This document shows, one piece after another, positions 1 through 7,907 of a DNA stretch of 18,715 bases. A program made the position numbers and the translations under genes. Below the pieces are notes generated by a model that had not been told where the DNA came from, ran no database searches, and saw only the letters and a list, made by a program, of their open reading frames with translations. Location of the stretch: contig DIHK01000011.1 of NCBI GenBank assembly GCA_002420115.1, forward strand, positions 1-18,715, written 5' to 3'. The DNA comes from Nitrospira sp. UBA5698. GTDB lineage: Bacteria; Nitrospirota; Nitrospiria; Nitrospirales; Nitrospiraceae. Numbering within the stretch: the first letter of the stretch is position 1; every line of letters begins with the position of its first letter.

Positions 1-402
1 GAAGTGTTTGCGCCGACAAAAGAGATTCAATTTGTGACGATGGGTGGCGGAGTCCGCACGCCCTGGGGGTGGACCTTCGGAGCCAAAGCCTATTATGACG
101 TCAAGCAGGGCAGAAGCCCGGAACTGGACGTCGTCGCCTTGTATCAGAATCCATGTAAGTGCTGGTCATTGGGGCTCCATTACATCAAATTTCCCGATCG
201 TGAGCAGTACGGGTTTATGTTGAATTTTACCGGTGTCGGTGGTGTGGGCAATGCAGAAGCTGTCCTCATGCGGACGTTGTTGAACCCGCTGGTGTATGGA
301 GAACGTGGACTGCCTTGGCCGGCTCCGGGAGGACCCTATGGATTGCCGCCGCAGGTCTCCGAGACCACTGGTACTCGACCTGCGGTGCAAGTCGGGCGGT
401 GA
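1..402 (+). CDS. lptD: LptD (LPS-assembly outer-membrane protein), C-terminal end, partial
   Basis: The reading frame is already open at base 1, so this is the last 133 codons of a longer gene. LptD is the outer-membrane beta-barrel that, with LptE, inserts lipopolysaccharide into the outer leaflet. The visible segment has alternating strand-like stretches (for example the GGGVRTPWGWTFGAKAYYD region) and the typical end of the LptD barrel: a Cys-containing strand (CKCWSLGLHY, around residues 51-60) followed by a strand ending in NFTGVGG. The last 40 residues are Pro/Gly-rich and probably lie outside the barrel. The Cys pair here would correspond to the C-terminal cysteines that form interdomain disulfides in E. 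coli LptD; that equivalence is inference. The family call rests on a short fragment. Confidence 0.72.
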   Translation, partial: EVFAPTKEIQFVTMGGGVRTPWGWTFGAKAYYDVKQGRSPELDVVALYQNPCKCWSLGLHYIKFPDREQYGFMLNFTGVGGVGNAEAVLMRTLLNPLVYGERGLPWPAPGGPYGLPPQVSETTGTRPAVQVGR

Positions 403-409
403 TCCGTAT

Positions 410-439
410 TTGACTCTAAAAACACTGGTAGGGTACGAT
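410..439 (+). promoter_or_regulatory. Candidate sigma-70-type promoter for trxA-recN
   Basis: TTGACT (410-415) and TACGAT (434-439) are separated by 18 bases in the gap between lptD and trxA. They match the consensus boxes at five and four of six positions. The gap is 87 bases and holds no other gene. No terminator is visible after lptD, so readthrough is also possible. Confidence 0.4.
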
Positions 440-489
440 GATCAGACTGTGATATGTGCGTGGTGTTAACTCTGTAAGGAGGGGAAGAC

Positions 490-837
490 GTGGCTGGTGA
501 TGCCTTGAAGGTAGAAGATTCCACATGGGATGCAGAAGTCATGAAGGCTTCGGAGCTTGTGATGGTCGATTTTTGGGCCGTATGGTGCGGGCCCTGCCAG
601 ATGGTGGCTCCAATCGTCGATGAATTAGCAAAAGAATATGCCGGGAAGTTGAAGGTTCTCAAGTTAAACACCGATGAAAACCCAGAGGTCGCTGGCCGGT
701 ACCAGGTGATGAGTATTCCGACCATTCTGTTTTTTAAGAATGGTCAGCCTGTCGAGAAGCTGGTCGGGGCCAGGCCAAAGCGTCAATTCAAGGAAATGAT
801 TGATTCACTTCTCGCTCAACATGCTGGGACTGCCTAG
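490..837 (+). CDS. trxA: Thioredoxin
   Basis: A 115-residue thioredoxin, the general cytoplasmic disulfide reductase that is recharged by thioredoxin reductase and supplies electrons to ribonucleotide reductase, peroxiredoxins and others. The active-site motif WCGPC is at residues 32-36, the preceding DFWA strand is intact, and the cis-proline loop (SIPT, Pro77) is present. Length is close to the usual 105-110. The start is a GTG at 490, chosen because AAGGAGG (476-482) sits seven bases upstream and the product then begins at the usual point of the fold. The recN start lies 17 bases downstream, so the two are probably cotranscribed. The Bcp peroxiredoxin encoded at 12058 is a likely client (inference). 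Confidence 0.93.
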   Translation: MAGDALKVEDSTWDAEVMKASELVMVDFWAVWCGPCQMVAPIVDELAKEYAGKLKVLKLNTDENPEVAGRYQVMSIPTILFFKNGQPVEKLVGARPKRQFKEMIDSLLAQHAGTA

Positions 838-854
838 GGCGTCTCGTCGCAGCC

Positions 855-2534
855 ATGCTCACTGAGCTGCGCATTACGAATTTTGCCGTTATTGAGCGAC
901 TGAGTCTTGAAATCGACTCGGGATTTACCGTACTGACCGGAGAGACTGGGACAGGGAAGTCCCTGCTGATCGATGCGGTTGCGCTTCTCGTGGGCGGTCG
1001 TGTTTCAAGTGAGCAAATCCGTTTCGGTGAGGATGAAGCGCAGCTCGAAGCGGTCTTCGAGATACCACCCACTCATCCCATCCTTCCTCGGCTTCGGGCT
1101 CAAGCACTTCTTGGTCCGAACGATTGCGAACTCATCATCCGCCGCACGATCGCCCGGTCTGGGAGAAACCGAGTCTATCTGAACGGAGTTCTCAGCCCGG
1201 CGCACACGTTGGAAGAGTTTGCCGGTACGCTCATCGATATCCATGGTCAACATGATCAGCAGTCGTTGCTCTCCAGCTCAGCTCAGCTGGAGGTGTTGGA
1301 CGCATTTGGTCGGCTGCAAGATCTGCGGAGCCAATATCAATCGAGTCATCACGCGTGGACCAGGGCCCGTCGCACACGCGCTGAGTTGGCTGCTGCGAAC
1401 GAGCAGCGGATGCAGCAGCACGACGTGTTGAGCTTTCAGCAACAAGAATTGGAGCAAGCGGCCTGTCGTCTCGGGGAGGAAGAAGGGCTCCAAGCCGAGC
1501 GGAAACGGTTAGCATCGTCTCGTCGTCTGGAGGAGCTGGGGTCTGAGGCTCAAGCGAAACTTCATGGGGAAGGGCAGGGGATTTTGGCTGGTTTGGCGTT
1601 GGTCGAGCGAGCGGTAGGAGAACTGGCTCAGCTCGATCCGGAGATGAAAGCTACGGCGGGGCTTGTCTCAGAATCCAGAGTGCTCTTGAAAGAAGTTGCG
1701 GACGGCCTTCGTGGGTATGTCGAAGGGCTGGATGCCGATCCATCCCGATTAACGACGATCGAGGATCGGTTGGCGGTCATCCACAGAATGAAGAAGAAAT
1801 ATGGAGGGACGATCGAAGCCGTGCTCGCTACGCAGAGCCGGGTGAAGGAAGAGCTGGAACGGCTCAGTCGAGCAGGCAGTGAGCTCGATCAGCACGATCG
1901 TCTGATCCGCGAACAACAACACGTTGTTGCTGGCTTGGCGCGCCAGCTTTCGGAAAAGCGAACCGAGGCCGCCAGCTCGTTGACGAGACTGGTCGGAAAA
2001 GACCTCGAGGCGCTAAAGATGGGACCCGTGAGATTTCTTGTTCAGGTGGAGCCCACGGAATCAGGCGCCGAGTACGGCCCGGACGGGGTTGATCGGGTTG
2101 AGTTTCTGTTATCGACGAATAGCGGTGAGCCCCTCAAACCAATGGCCCGTGTAGCCTCAGGTGGGGAGCTCTCTCGGGTGATGTTGGCGCTGAAAACGGT
2201 GCTTGCAGATGTGGATCGGGTGCCGGTGCTGATTTTTGATGAGATTGATACGGGGGTCGGGGGCGCCGTGGCAGCCATGATCGGTAAGCGTTTGCGCGCC
2301 TTGGGGCACTATCATCAAGTGCTGTGTATCACTCATCTCCCGCAAGTTGCCTCTCAGGCCGAGCACCATTTCTGCGTTGAAAAGTCTGAGGTCAAGGGAC
2401 GGACGGTGGCCAAGGCGCGTAAGCTAGTCGGTGCCAGTCGAGAGAGCGAAATCGCCCGCATGCTTGGCGGTGAGCGGGTGACTCAGAAGACGCGGGCGAC
2501 AGCTGCGGAGTTGATCGCCGGAGCACAAGAGTAG
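855..2534 (+). CDS. recN: DNA repair protein RecN (SMC-like ATPase)
   Basis: A 559-residue RecN, full length for the family (E. coli 553). RecN is an SMC-related ATPase recruited to double-strand breaks, where it helps RecA-dependent recombinational repair. The N-terminal Walker A motif GETGTGKS is at residues 29-36. A long charged central region (roughly 160-370) has the heptad character of the coiled-coil arms. The C-terminal ATPase half carries the ABC signature SGGELS (435-440), Walker B ending in FDEID (Asp462, Glu463), and the THLPQVAS sequence (from about 493) typical of RecN. It follows trxA by 17 bases. Its TAG stop is one base away from the stop of the opposing gene, with no recognisable terminator between them. 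Confidence 0.95.
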   Translation: MLTELRITNFAVIERLSLEIDSGFTVLTGETGTGKSLLIDAVALLVGGRVSSEQIRFGEDEAQLEAVFEIPPTHPILPRLRAQALLGPNDCELIIRRTIARSGRNRVYLNGVLSPAHTLEEFAGTLIDIHGQHDQQSLLSSSAQLEVLDAFGRLQDLRSQYQSSHHAWTRARRTRAELAAANEQRMQQHDVLSFQQQELEQAACRLGEEEGLQAERKRLASSRRLEELGSEAQAKLHGEGQGILAGLALVERAVGELAQLDPEMKATAGLVSESRVLLKEVADGLRGYVEGLDADPSRLTTIEDRLAVIHRMKKKYGGTIEAVLATQSRVKEELERLSRAGSELDQHDRLIREQQHVVAGLARQLSEKRTEAASSLTRLVGKDLEALKMGPVRFLVQVEPTESGAEYGPDGVDRVEFLLSTNSGEPLKPMARVASGGELSRVMLALKTVLADVDRVPVLIFDEIDTGVGGAVAAMIGKRLRALGHYHQVLCITHLPQVASQAEHHFCVEKSEVKGRTVAKARKLVGASRESEIARMLGGERVTQKTRATAAELIAGAQE

Positions 2535-2535
2535 C

Positions 2536-3663
2536 TTACGCTGCTGGAACGGCGGTCATGGTTGGGATTGAAGCGGTCGATTCCTTCACGACGTCGATGA
2601 ACAGTTCCAGCAGTTGTGGGTCGAACTGCATCAGCGACGGGTCTGCAATCCGTTGAATGGCTTGTTCCATGGAAAGGGGAGAGCGTCCTGGAGCATCTGC
2701 CGTCAAATGGTCGAATAACTGAGCCATACCCACAATGCGAGCCAAGCGTGGAATCTCTGCACCCTGAAGTCCCAGGGGATACCCTTGTCCATCCCACCGC
2801 TCGTGATGAGCAACGATAATCTGTCCGACCTCAGTTGGGAGCCCCAAGGACTCAATCATTCGAGCCCCGTTGCCAGGATGTTCTCGGCACAAGACAGGTT
2901 CTCGAGATGGAAGAACTTGATCGTCAGAAAACCGATAGAGAGGGATGCCTGTCTTGCCAATGTCGTGGAGAAAGGCTCCCAGAGCCAAGGCCTTTTGGTC
3001 GGCGAGCGGAAGATTGAGTCGAGCCGCCATCAATGTGGCATAGAAACTCACACGACTCGAATGATTCAATAACTGACGGTCAGTCGCCTCAAGGACGTCG
3101 GAGAACAGCGGGAGCAGTCTCATATCGTCTTGCGAGGAGATCGCTGCAGAGGGCTCATTATTTGAAGACAGAGAAAAGTAGTCGGCTTGGAGGGTTTGCC
3201 AGGCATGGGTGCCTTGTTTCGGAGACCCCCAAAGTTCTGGTGAGTTGCGGAGAGACCGCCGAAGAAAATCAAGTCGCCGTTTCTTCTCGATTGTCTGCTG
3301 AATGAGCGTGGTCAGTTCGTGTGTATTAAACGGTTTCAGTAGGTAACCTGCCGCACCCTGGCGAATGCCTTCCATGGCTGATTTCAGACTACCGTATCCC
3401 GTGACAATCACAACTTCTATGTCGGGATAATCGAGCTTGATTTCTTGGAGGAGCTCGAGGCCCTGGCGATCCGGCAGCTTTTGATCGAGGGTAACCAGGT
3501 CAATCGACTGCTGTCTGAGCAGGTCAAGCGCAGTCCGGGCATTCTCAGCACAGTGAATGGTATATAACGGACCAAGAACAACTTTCAATGCGTCTCGTGG
3601 GCCTACCTCGTCATCAATAATGAGGATAGTGGGTCTTGTGGAAGGTTGGTCAGAAGTCGTCAT
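2536..3663 (-). CDS. Response regulator with HD-GYP output domain (altered metal site)
   Basis: This 375-residue protein has two parts. Residues about 12-125 are a receiver domain with acidic Asp17/Asp18, phospho-acceptor Asp60 and Lys110. Residues about 190-355 are an HD-GYP domain of the type that hydrolyses c-di-GMP. Seen in the domain: His201, HD at 233-234 (HDIGK), His262, HH at 286-287 and GYP at 294-296. The position usually occupied by Asp in the family's 'aDvfDAl' motif is Gln315 (MAQLFDHL), and the following RpYr segment is replaced by APGRSP. That Asp is normally a metal ligand, so activity may be reduced or lost (inference). The gene has its own sigma-54-type promoter and lies directly downstream of a sigma-54 activator and its kinase. 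Confidence 0.85.
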   Translation of the reverse strand: MTTSDQPSTRPTILIIDDEVGPRDALKVVLGPLYTIHCAENARTALDLLRQQSIDLVTLDQKLPDRQGLELLQEIKLDYPDIEVVIVTGYGSLKSAMEGIRQGAAGYLLKPFNTHELTTLIQQTIEKKRRLDFLRRSLRNSPELWGSPKQGTHAWQTLQADYFSLSSNNEPSAAISSQDDMRLLPLFSDVLEATDRQLLNHSSRVSFYATLMAARLNLPLADQKALALGAFLHDIGKTGIPLYRFSDDQVLPSREPVLCREHPGNGARMIESLGLPTEVGQIIVAHHERWDGQGYPLGLQGAEIPRLARIVGMAQLFDHLTADAPGRSPLSMEQAIQRIADPSLMQFDPQLLELFIDVVKESTASIPTMTAVPAA

Positions 3664-3696
3664 GCGATCTATACTAGGAATCTCTTAATAGAGAGA

Positions 3697-3712
3697 AGCA
3701 AAAATTGTTCCT
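3697..3712 (-). promoter_or_regulatory. Sigma-54 (-24/-12) promoter candidate for the receiver-HD-GYP gene
   Basis: On the minus strand AGGAACAATTTTTGCT matches TGGCACRNNNNTTGCW with exact GG-N10-GC spacing. GG is at 3711-3710, GC at 3699-3698, and the full TTGC-W -12 element is present. Predicted transcription would start about 22-25 bases before the ATG at 3663. The rest of the 188-base AT-rich gap (3664-3851) has room for activator sites; an imperfect dyad TGC-N9-GCA occurs around 3766-3780. The upstream neighbour encodes a sigma-54 activator. Confidence 0.6.
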
Positions 3713-3851
3713 TATCAATAGGTTGCAATAAATACGTATATGTAGTAGTTCATATTATTAGTAATGCTATATATATGCACGTGAGGTAAGTTTATGAATA
3801 TTCTTCACATATCAACGATGTGTAGCTGGGGCATTCTTGTTGACGAGTGTG

Positions 3852-5282
3852 TCATTCTTGCATGTGCGGTTCGGAATCCTGAGTAGTTGAATTATCTGGC
3901 CGCCCGATACCGAGTGTATCCATCCGATACTTCAGCATTCGGCGGCTGATCCCCAGTAGATTCGCAGCATGGGTCTGGACATAGTTGGTTCGCTTCAAGG
4001 CATCGAGAATGATTTCTCGCTCAAATTCCATCACGGCTTTCTCGAGCGACATTCGACCAGCTAGAGTATCATCGCGGAGCGATGGTGAACGCGACGTACT
4101 CTTCATCGAGGTCGGTAAATGCTCCGGAGTAATTTCTGTCGCATGTTGAGACCAGATGAATGCCTGCTCGATGAAGTTTTCAAGCTCACGTACATTACCA
4201 GGCCAGGGGTAACGGGTCAGAAGTTCCAGTGCCTCTTTCCCAAATTCAATAGGAGGACGCTGTGCTTCCTCCAACCGTTTCTCCAAAAAATGGTTGGCGA
4301 TGAGGGGGATGTCTTCTGGCCGTTCACGAAGAGGAGGCAGATAGAGTGAGATCACATTGATGCGATAGTACAGATCCTCTCGGAACAGCCCCTTTCGGAC
4401 GAGGTCATCGAGGTTTTTATTCGTTGCCGCGACGATGCGGACATCGACCTTAATCGGTTGCACTCCGCCGATTCTCGTAAACTCTCGTTCTTGAATGACG
4501 CGCAAGAGTTTGGCTTGTGTAATCGGGCTGAGATCGCCGATTTCATCGAGGAATAAGGTTCCCGTATTCGCAAGTTCGAACTGCCCGACACGTCGGGCAG
4601 TGGCGTCCGTAAAGGATCCTTTTTCGTGGCCGAAGAGTTCGCTTTCAATCAGCGTCTCGGGCAGTGCGGCGCAGTTGAGCGCGATAAACGGGCGCTCTCG
4701 GCGGGAACTGTTGTAATGGAGGGCCTTGGCGACCAACTCTTTGCCGGTCCCACTTTCTCCCGTGATGAGTACCGTGGTTCGGCTGTCGGCAACCTGCTCG
4801 ATTTTTGCGTAGATCTCCTGCATCCCCTGGCTTTTTCCGATCAGATTGTGAAACGCGTATCGTTTGACGACTTGAGCCCGTAGTTGGGTGACTTCTTGCT
4901 CTAACTCCGAGGAGTTCAGGGCACGGTCGATCACGATCCGAAGTTCGTCGACGTCGAACGGTTTCGAGAGGTAGTCGGCTGCCCCCAACTTCATCGCGTC
5001 CACGGCAGATTTTACGGATTTGGTGCCGGTGAGCATGACCACCGGGGTGGATTTGCGCTCCGTTCTGAGCATCTGTAGCACCGCGAGACCGTCGGTGCCA
5101 GGCAATACGATGTCGAGCAGGACCAGGTCAGGGCCTTCCTTGCGAAAGATGTCGAGACCTTCAGGGCCGTCACTCGCTTGGGCGATATCATACAGTGGCT
5201 CCAATACCATTTTCAGAGAGGCGCGGACCCTGGGCTCATCATCGATCAATAGCACTCGTTTTTTTGGAATGACGCTTTCCAC
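3852..5282 (-). CDS. NtrC-family sigma-54-dependent response regulator
   Basis: A 476-residue three-domain transcriptional activator. The N-terminal receiver (about 8-125) has Asp14/Asp15, phospho-acceptor Asp57 and Lys107. The central AAA+ domain (about 145-385) has Walker A GESGTGKE at 175-182 and Walker B with Asp246-Glu247. Its sigma-54-contact loop reads GSFTDA (222-227) instead of GAFTGA, so the Phe and Thr are retained but the second Gly is Asp. A C-terminal Fis-type helix-turn-helix (about 430-462) ends the protein. The start is a GTG chosen because AAGGAG (5293-5288) lies five bases upstream. The kinase gene ends 16 bases upstream, so the pair is an operon. Likely target (inference): the -24/-12 promoter of the next gene. 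The input signal is unknown; I do not assign it to a named subfamily. Confidence 0.92.
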   Translation of the reverse strand: MESVIPKKRVLLIDDEPRVRASLKMVLEPLYDIAQASDGPEGLDIFRKEGPDLVLLDIVLPGTDGLAVLQMLRTERKSTPVVMLTGTKSVKSAVDAMKLGAADYLSKPFDVDELRIVIDRALNSSELEQEVTQLRAQVVKRYAFHNLIGKSQGMQEIYAKIEQVADSRTTVLITGESGTGKELVAKALHYNSSRRERPFIALNCAALPETLIESELFGHEKGSFTDATARRVGQFELANTGTLFLDEIGDLSPITQAKLLRVIQEREFTRIGGVQPIKVDVRIVAATNKNLDDLVRKGLFREDLYYRINVISLYLPPLRERPEDIPLIANHFLEKRLEEAQRPPIEFGKEALELLTRYPWPGNVRELENFIEQAFIWSQHATEITPEHLPTSMKSTSRSPSLRDDTLAGRMSLEKAVMEFEREIILDALKRTNYVQTHAANLLGISRRMLKYRMDTLGIGRPDNSTTQDSEPHMQE

Positions 5283-5298
5283 AAGGGCTCCTTGGGGG

Positions 5299-6570
5299 CT
5301 ATTGATGAAGCGCGGGAAGAATAATGCGGAAGGTCGTTCCTTGACCTACCGTGCTGGCTACGTGAATGTCGCCGTGATGCTCTTGAATGATCTGATGGGC
5401 GATGGTCAGACCCAGCCCGGTTCCTGCGTTCATCGTGCTCGTATGTTTGGTCGTAAAGAATGGATCGAAGATGTGTTCCAGATTTTCAGGTGCGATTCCA
5501 TGTCCGGTATCTTCAATGTCGATCTGCATGAATAGGGTACCCTCTGGTTTCTGGAATTGATGCGTCCGTACCCGAAGGCTCCCCGGTCCCTTGCCAACGG
5601 CATCGAGGGCATTCAAGAGGAGATTCAAAAGCACCTGCTTGATTTGCTGCCGATCCAGCATGCCACGAGGAAGTTCAGGTGCCAACTGTTTTTCAATCTT
5701 GATCCCTAGACTGTCTGCCTTGACTTGGATGAAGTACAGACAGGATGTGACGATGTCATTCAGGTCCTCGTTGGTCAGCTGAGGTTCCATGTAGCGGGCA
5801 TAGTCAAGAATCTCTTGAATCAAGCGCTCAATTCGATTGACGTCTTCAAGGACAATGCGACTGAACTCCTCGATGAATTGGCTGTCGTCTTTTCTCTCAG
5901 GAGCCAACTGAATAAAGGTCTTGATGGACGTTAACGGGTTGCGGATTTCGTGGGCAAACCCGCCGGCGATGATCTCCAGGGAGCGCAACCGGTCGGTTCG
6001 GCGTAAGAGGGATTGGGATTGGCGGAGATCTTCATAAATCAGGAGCGAATCAAGTGCATTGGCGGCACCTTGGGCCATCGCGGTCAGGAGTTCCATGGTT
6101 ACGGGTGAGAGTGTTGCATGTGTGGTCGAAGAATGGAGTACTGTGAATGCGATCAGGGTTCCATGTGTGATGAGGGGAACGGCCAGGGTATAGGATCCTG
6201 GCAGGGCATTCTCAATGTCATCGGAGAGTTCTGACTGCGGGGTAAGAGTTGCTTCCAGCCCGACGACAATGTGTTGGTCCGCGATGAGACTCTGGACCAG
6301 CGGATGGTCCACAGCCATGACCGAAGGAGCCACAAGGCTCTTGATTTGTCCGTACGTATGCATCTGACGGTAGTGGCGATGTTCTCGTTCGAATAGGAAC
6401 AGTGCCCCGTGTGGATAGCGAGAGAGTTCAGAGAACCTCAAAAGAATGTGGTCAGCAAGACGCGGCAGACTTGTCGGGTGTCCGATCGCTTCCAGAAACC
6501 GTGTCACGATCCGAATCGACTCATGACCAGATGAGGCGGAATCGGTTTGGAAAGATGTGGCAGTGATCAT
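5299..6570 (-). CDS. Cytoplasmic GAF-domain sensor histidine kinase
   Basis: A 423-residue kinase with no transmembrane segment or signal peptide, so it probably senses an intracellular cue. Residues about 20-180 resemble a GAF domain (weak but compatible pattern). The dimerisation/phosphoacceptor helix carries the H-box FAHEIRNPLTS with His207. The catalytic ATPase domain shows the N-box (LLLNALDAV), G1 (DTGHGI), F-box (FDPFFTTK) and G2 (GTGLGLTIA). The combination is the usual partner of NtrC-type regulators, and the next gene, 16 bases downstream, is one. The ATG at 6568-6570 has no good ribosome site on this strand. The upstream non-coding gap (6571-6825) holds a possible promoter and the terminator of the neighbouring gene. 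Confidence 0.9.
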   Translation of the reverse strand: MITATSFQTDSASSGHESIRIVTRFLEAIGHPTSLPRLADHILLRFSELSRYPHGALFLFEREHRHYRQMHTYGQIKSLVAPSVMAVDHPLVQSLIADQHIVVGLEATLTPQSELSDDIENALPGSYTLAVPLITHGTLIAFTVLHSSTTHATLSPVTMELLTAMAQGAANALDSLLIYEDLRQSQSLLRRTDRLRSLEIIAGGFAHEIRNPLTSIKTFIQLAPERKDDSQFIEEFSRIVLEDVNRIERLIQEILDYARYMEPQLTNEDLNDIVTSCLYFIQVKADSLGIKIEKQLAPELPRGMLDRQQIKQVLLNLLLNALDAVGKGPGSLRVRTHQFQKPEGTLFMQIDIEDTGHGIAPENLEHIFDPFFTTKHTSTMNAGTGLGLTIAHQIIQEHHGDIHVASTVGQGTTFRIILPALHQ

Positions 6571-6651
6571 AACTGGGCAATGTGGAGGTAAACGGCCGTT
6601 CTATTGTGTTTGGTGAAATATAGTACGTATGAATCCTAGGTTTTATCAGTA

Positions 6652-6667
6652 TACAAGCCAGGTGCCA
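6652..6667 (-). promoter_or_regulatory. Possible promoter of the kinase-regulator operon (sigma-54-like, overlapping sigma-70-like boxes)
   Basis: On the minus strand TGGCACCTGGCTTGTA resembles a -24/-12 promoter but has GT where the invariant GC of the -12 box is expected. The same stretch can be read as a sigma-70 promoter, TTGGTA, 18 bases, TATACT, with TATACT on the minus strand overlapping its end. I cannot decide between the two. It lies about 80 bases before the kinase ATG. Confidence 0.3.
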
Positions 6668-6787
6668 GTTCTACCAAAGGATTTGGATTTTTTAACAGCG
6701 GTTCAACTGAGGGCGTGCCAAATGGGGATATGCTGAATCAAAGGGGGAATCGAGACAAATCTAGTGGGAGTGGAGCTGGAGAGCGGA

Positions 6788-6815
6788 AACCCGGACCAGC
6801 CTGCTGGTCCGGGTT
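6788..6815 (-). terminator. Hairpin terminator after the PHM-like gene
   Basis: A perfect 12-base inverted repeat (AACCCGGACCAG at 6788-6799, CTGGTCCGGGTT at 6804-6815) with a 4-base loop sits 10 bases beyond the stop of the minus-strand gene. The T run on the minus-strand exit side is short (GTTTCC), so termination may be only partial. Confidence 0.65.
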
Positions 6816-6825
6816 AATGATCGTA

Positions 6826-7827
6826 CTACTGGGTGAGGGCGGCACTCTTTGCAGGGCAAGAGCCGGGCGTCATGTAGAGCAAGTAATTGCCCATTCCATG
6901 TTGAGGCTCTTTGTTTTGAAGAGAGTGGTGATAGACCATAACCATCTCATAATCATCATCTTTTGAGATGGGGAATCCTTGGGCGTCTTTATACACCTGA
7001 TGAGGTAAGAATTCACGGAGTGTGCCGTCCCGTTCGGCATCGGGGATGGTCCGGAGGAGCGTCTGTTTCTTGGTCTTATTTTCCAAAGCGATCAGGAGCA
7101 ACTCGTCATGGCCGTGGGGGTACGCATATTTCACGCAGCCGTCCATACTAAACTTTAATGGCGCTGTACGGACTTGGACACCGGGGCCGATTTCGATCCC
7201 TTCGTCTGTTTGATCTGCAGGGCGATCCCCGAATTTCGTAAAGCAGACGATGTTCACGCCGACCTGATAGATCTCCATTTCCTTCGCGGGTTTGGTTTTT
7301 GGTGCAAAATACATGGTGAAGGTGGCGATGACATTCTTCGTAGGAGGAGCGCCGTGATAGAACGCGACGACCGTCATGAGCTTGTCATCTTTTGCGAGTT
7401 TCACGCCGTATCCCTCAGGGAAGTGGGTCTCTGCCATTTCGAGCCCGGCTCCTCCAAAAAAGAGCGGTTCACCCGGACACGACACACTGGGCTTGGTATT
7501 ATTGATCATTAAAATGTGATGCAGATAGTTCCTAGGCAGTTCCTTCCCTTCGACCGTGGAGAGGGCCGACTTGAAACCGATGAGGTATTTGTCCTCTGGA
7601 AGTTGAAAGTTGAACCGAGGCATGGAGTCGCCCATATCACCTTCACCGTGGCCGGTCGGAAGATCGATGGGGCCGAAGGTCAGAGTCGCCGTGTTCTCGC
7701 CATAGGTGATCTTTGACCCAACCTGTTTTTTCAGTGTGGGAACGGCATGGTGATCATGTCCTCCATCCGCATAGGCGGATGAGATCATGAAAAAAGTTAC
7801 AAGGAACAGAATGAGGGATCTGTACAT
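6826..7827 (-). CDS. Exported PHM-like copper monooxygenase-fold protein
   Basis: A 333-residue exported protein. The start ATG at 7827 is chosen over an in-frame start 84 bases upstream because GGGAGGT lies just before it and the product then opens with a clean signal peptide (residues 1-20, cleavage after AYA), followed by a His-rich GGHDHHA. The rest reads like the two-domain fold of peptidylglycine alpha-hydroxylating monooxygenase. HH at 103-104 and His158 match the CuH ligands; H-G-H at 238/240 and Met312 (HGMGNYLLYM) match the CuM ligands. The spacing is close to rat PHM (107, 108, 172, 242, 244, 314, from memory). Also PHM-like are a Cys after the HH strand and a PEGYGV turn. The substrate is unknown and activity unproven. 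It lies 80 bases after the SnoaL-like exported protein gene and is closed by a hairpin terminator. Confidence 0.72.
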   Translation of the reverse strand: MYRSLILFLVTFFMISSAYADGGHDHHAVPTLKKQVGSKITYGENTATLTFGPIDLPTGHGEGDMGDSMPRFNFQLPEDKYLIGFKSALSTVEGKELPRNYLHHILMINNTKPSVSCPGEPLFFGGAGLEMAETHFPEGYGVKLAKDDKLMTVVAFYHGAPPTKNVIATFTMYFAPKTKPAKEMEIYQVGVNIVCFTKFGDRPADQTDEGIEIGPGVQVRTAPLKFSMDGCVKYAYPHGHDELLLIALENKTKKQTLLRTIPDAERDGTLREFLPHQVYKDAQGFPISKDDDYEMVMVYHHSLQNKEPQHGMGNYLLYMTPGSCPAKSAALTQ

Positions 7828-7907
7828 AAGACCTCCCAGAGGCAGTAAAGCGATGATGTTGAACCGGACTCCGATTTGTTTATCTACATCTGAACGAGCA
7901 GCTTGAT

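Noticed and set aside
5020..5535. A 171-codon plus-strand frame opposite the sigma-54 regulator and kinase
   Set aside because: It lies wholly within two well supported minus-strand genes and has no recognisable domain.
6705..6720. A second TGGCAC on the minus strand upstream of the kinase as a -24 box
   Set aside because: No GC at the correct distance, so it is not a -24/-12 promoter.
6715..6966. A plus-strand frame through the terminator and the end of the PHM-like gene
   Set aside because: It reads through the hairpin and a supported gene, with no family pattern.
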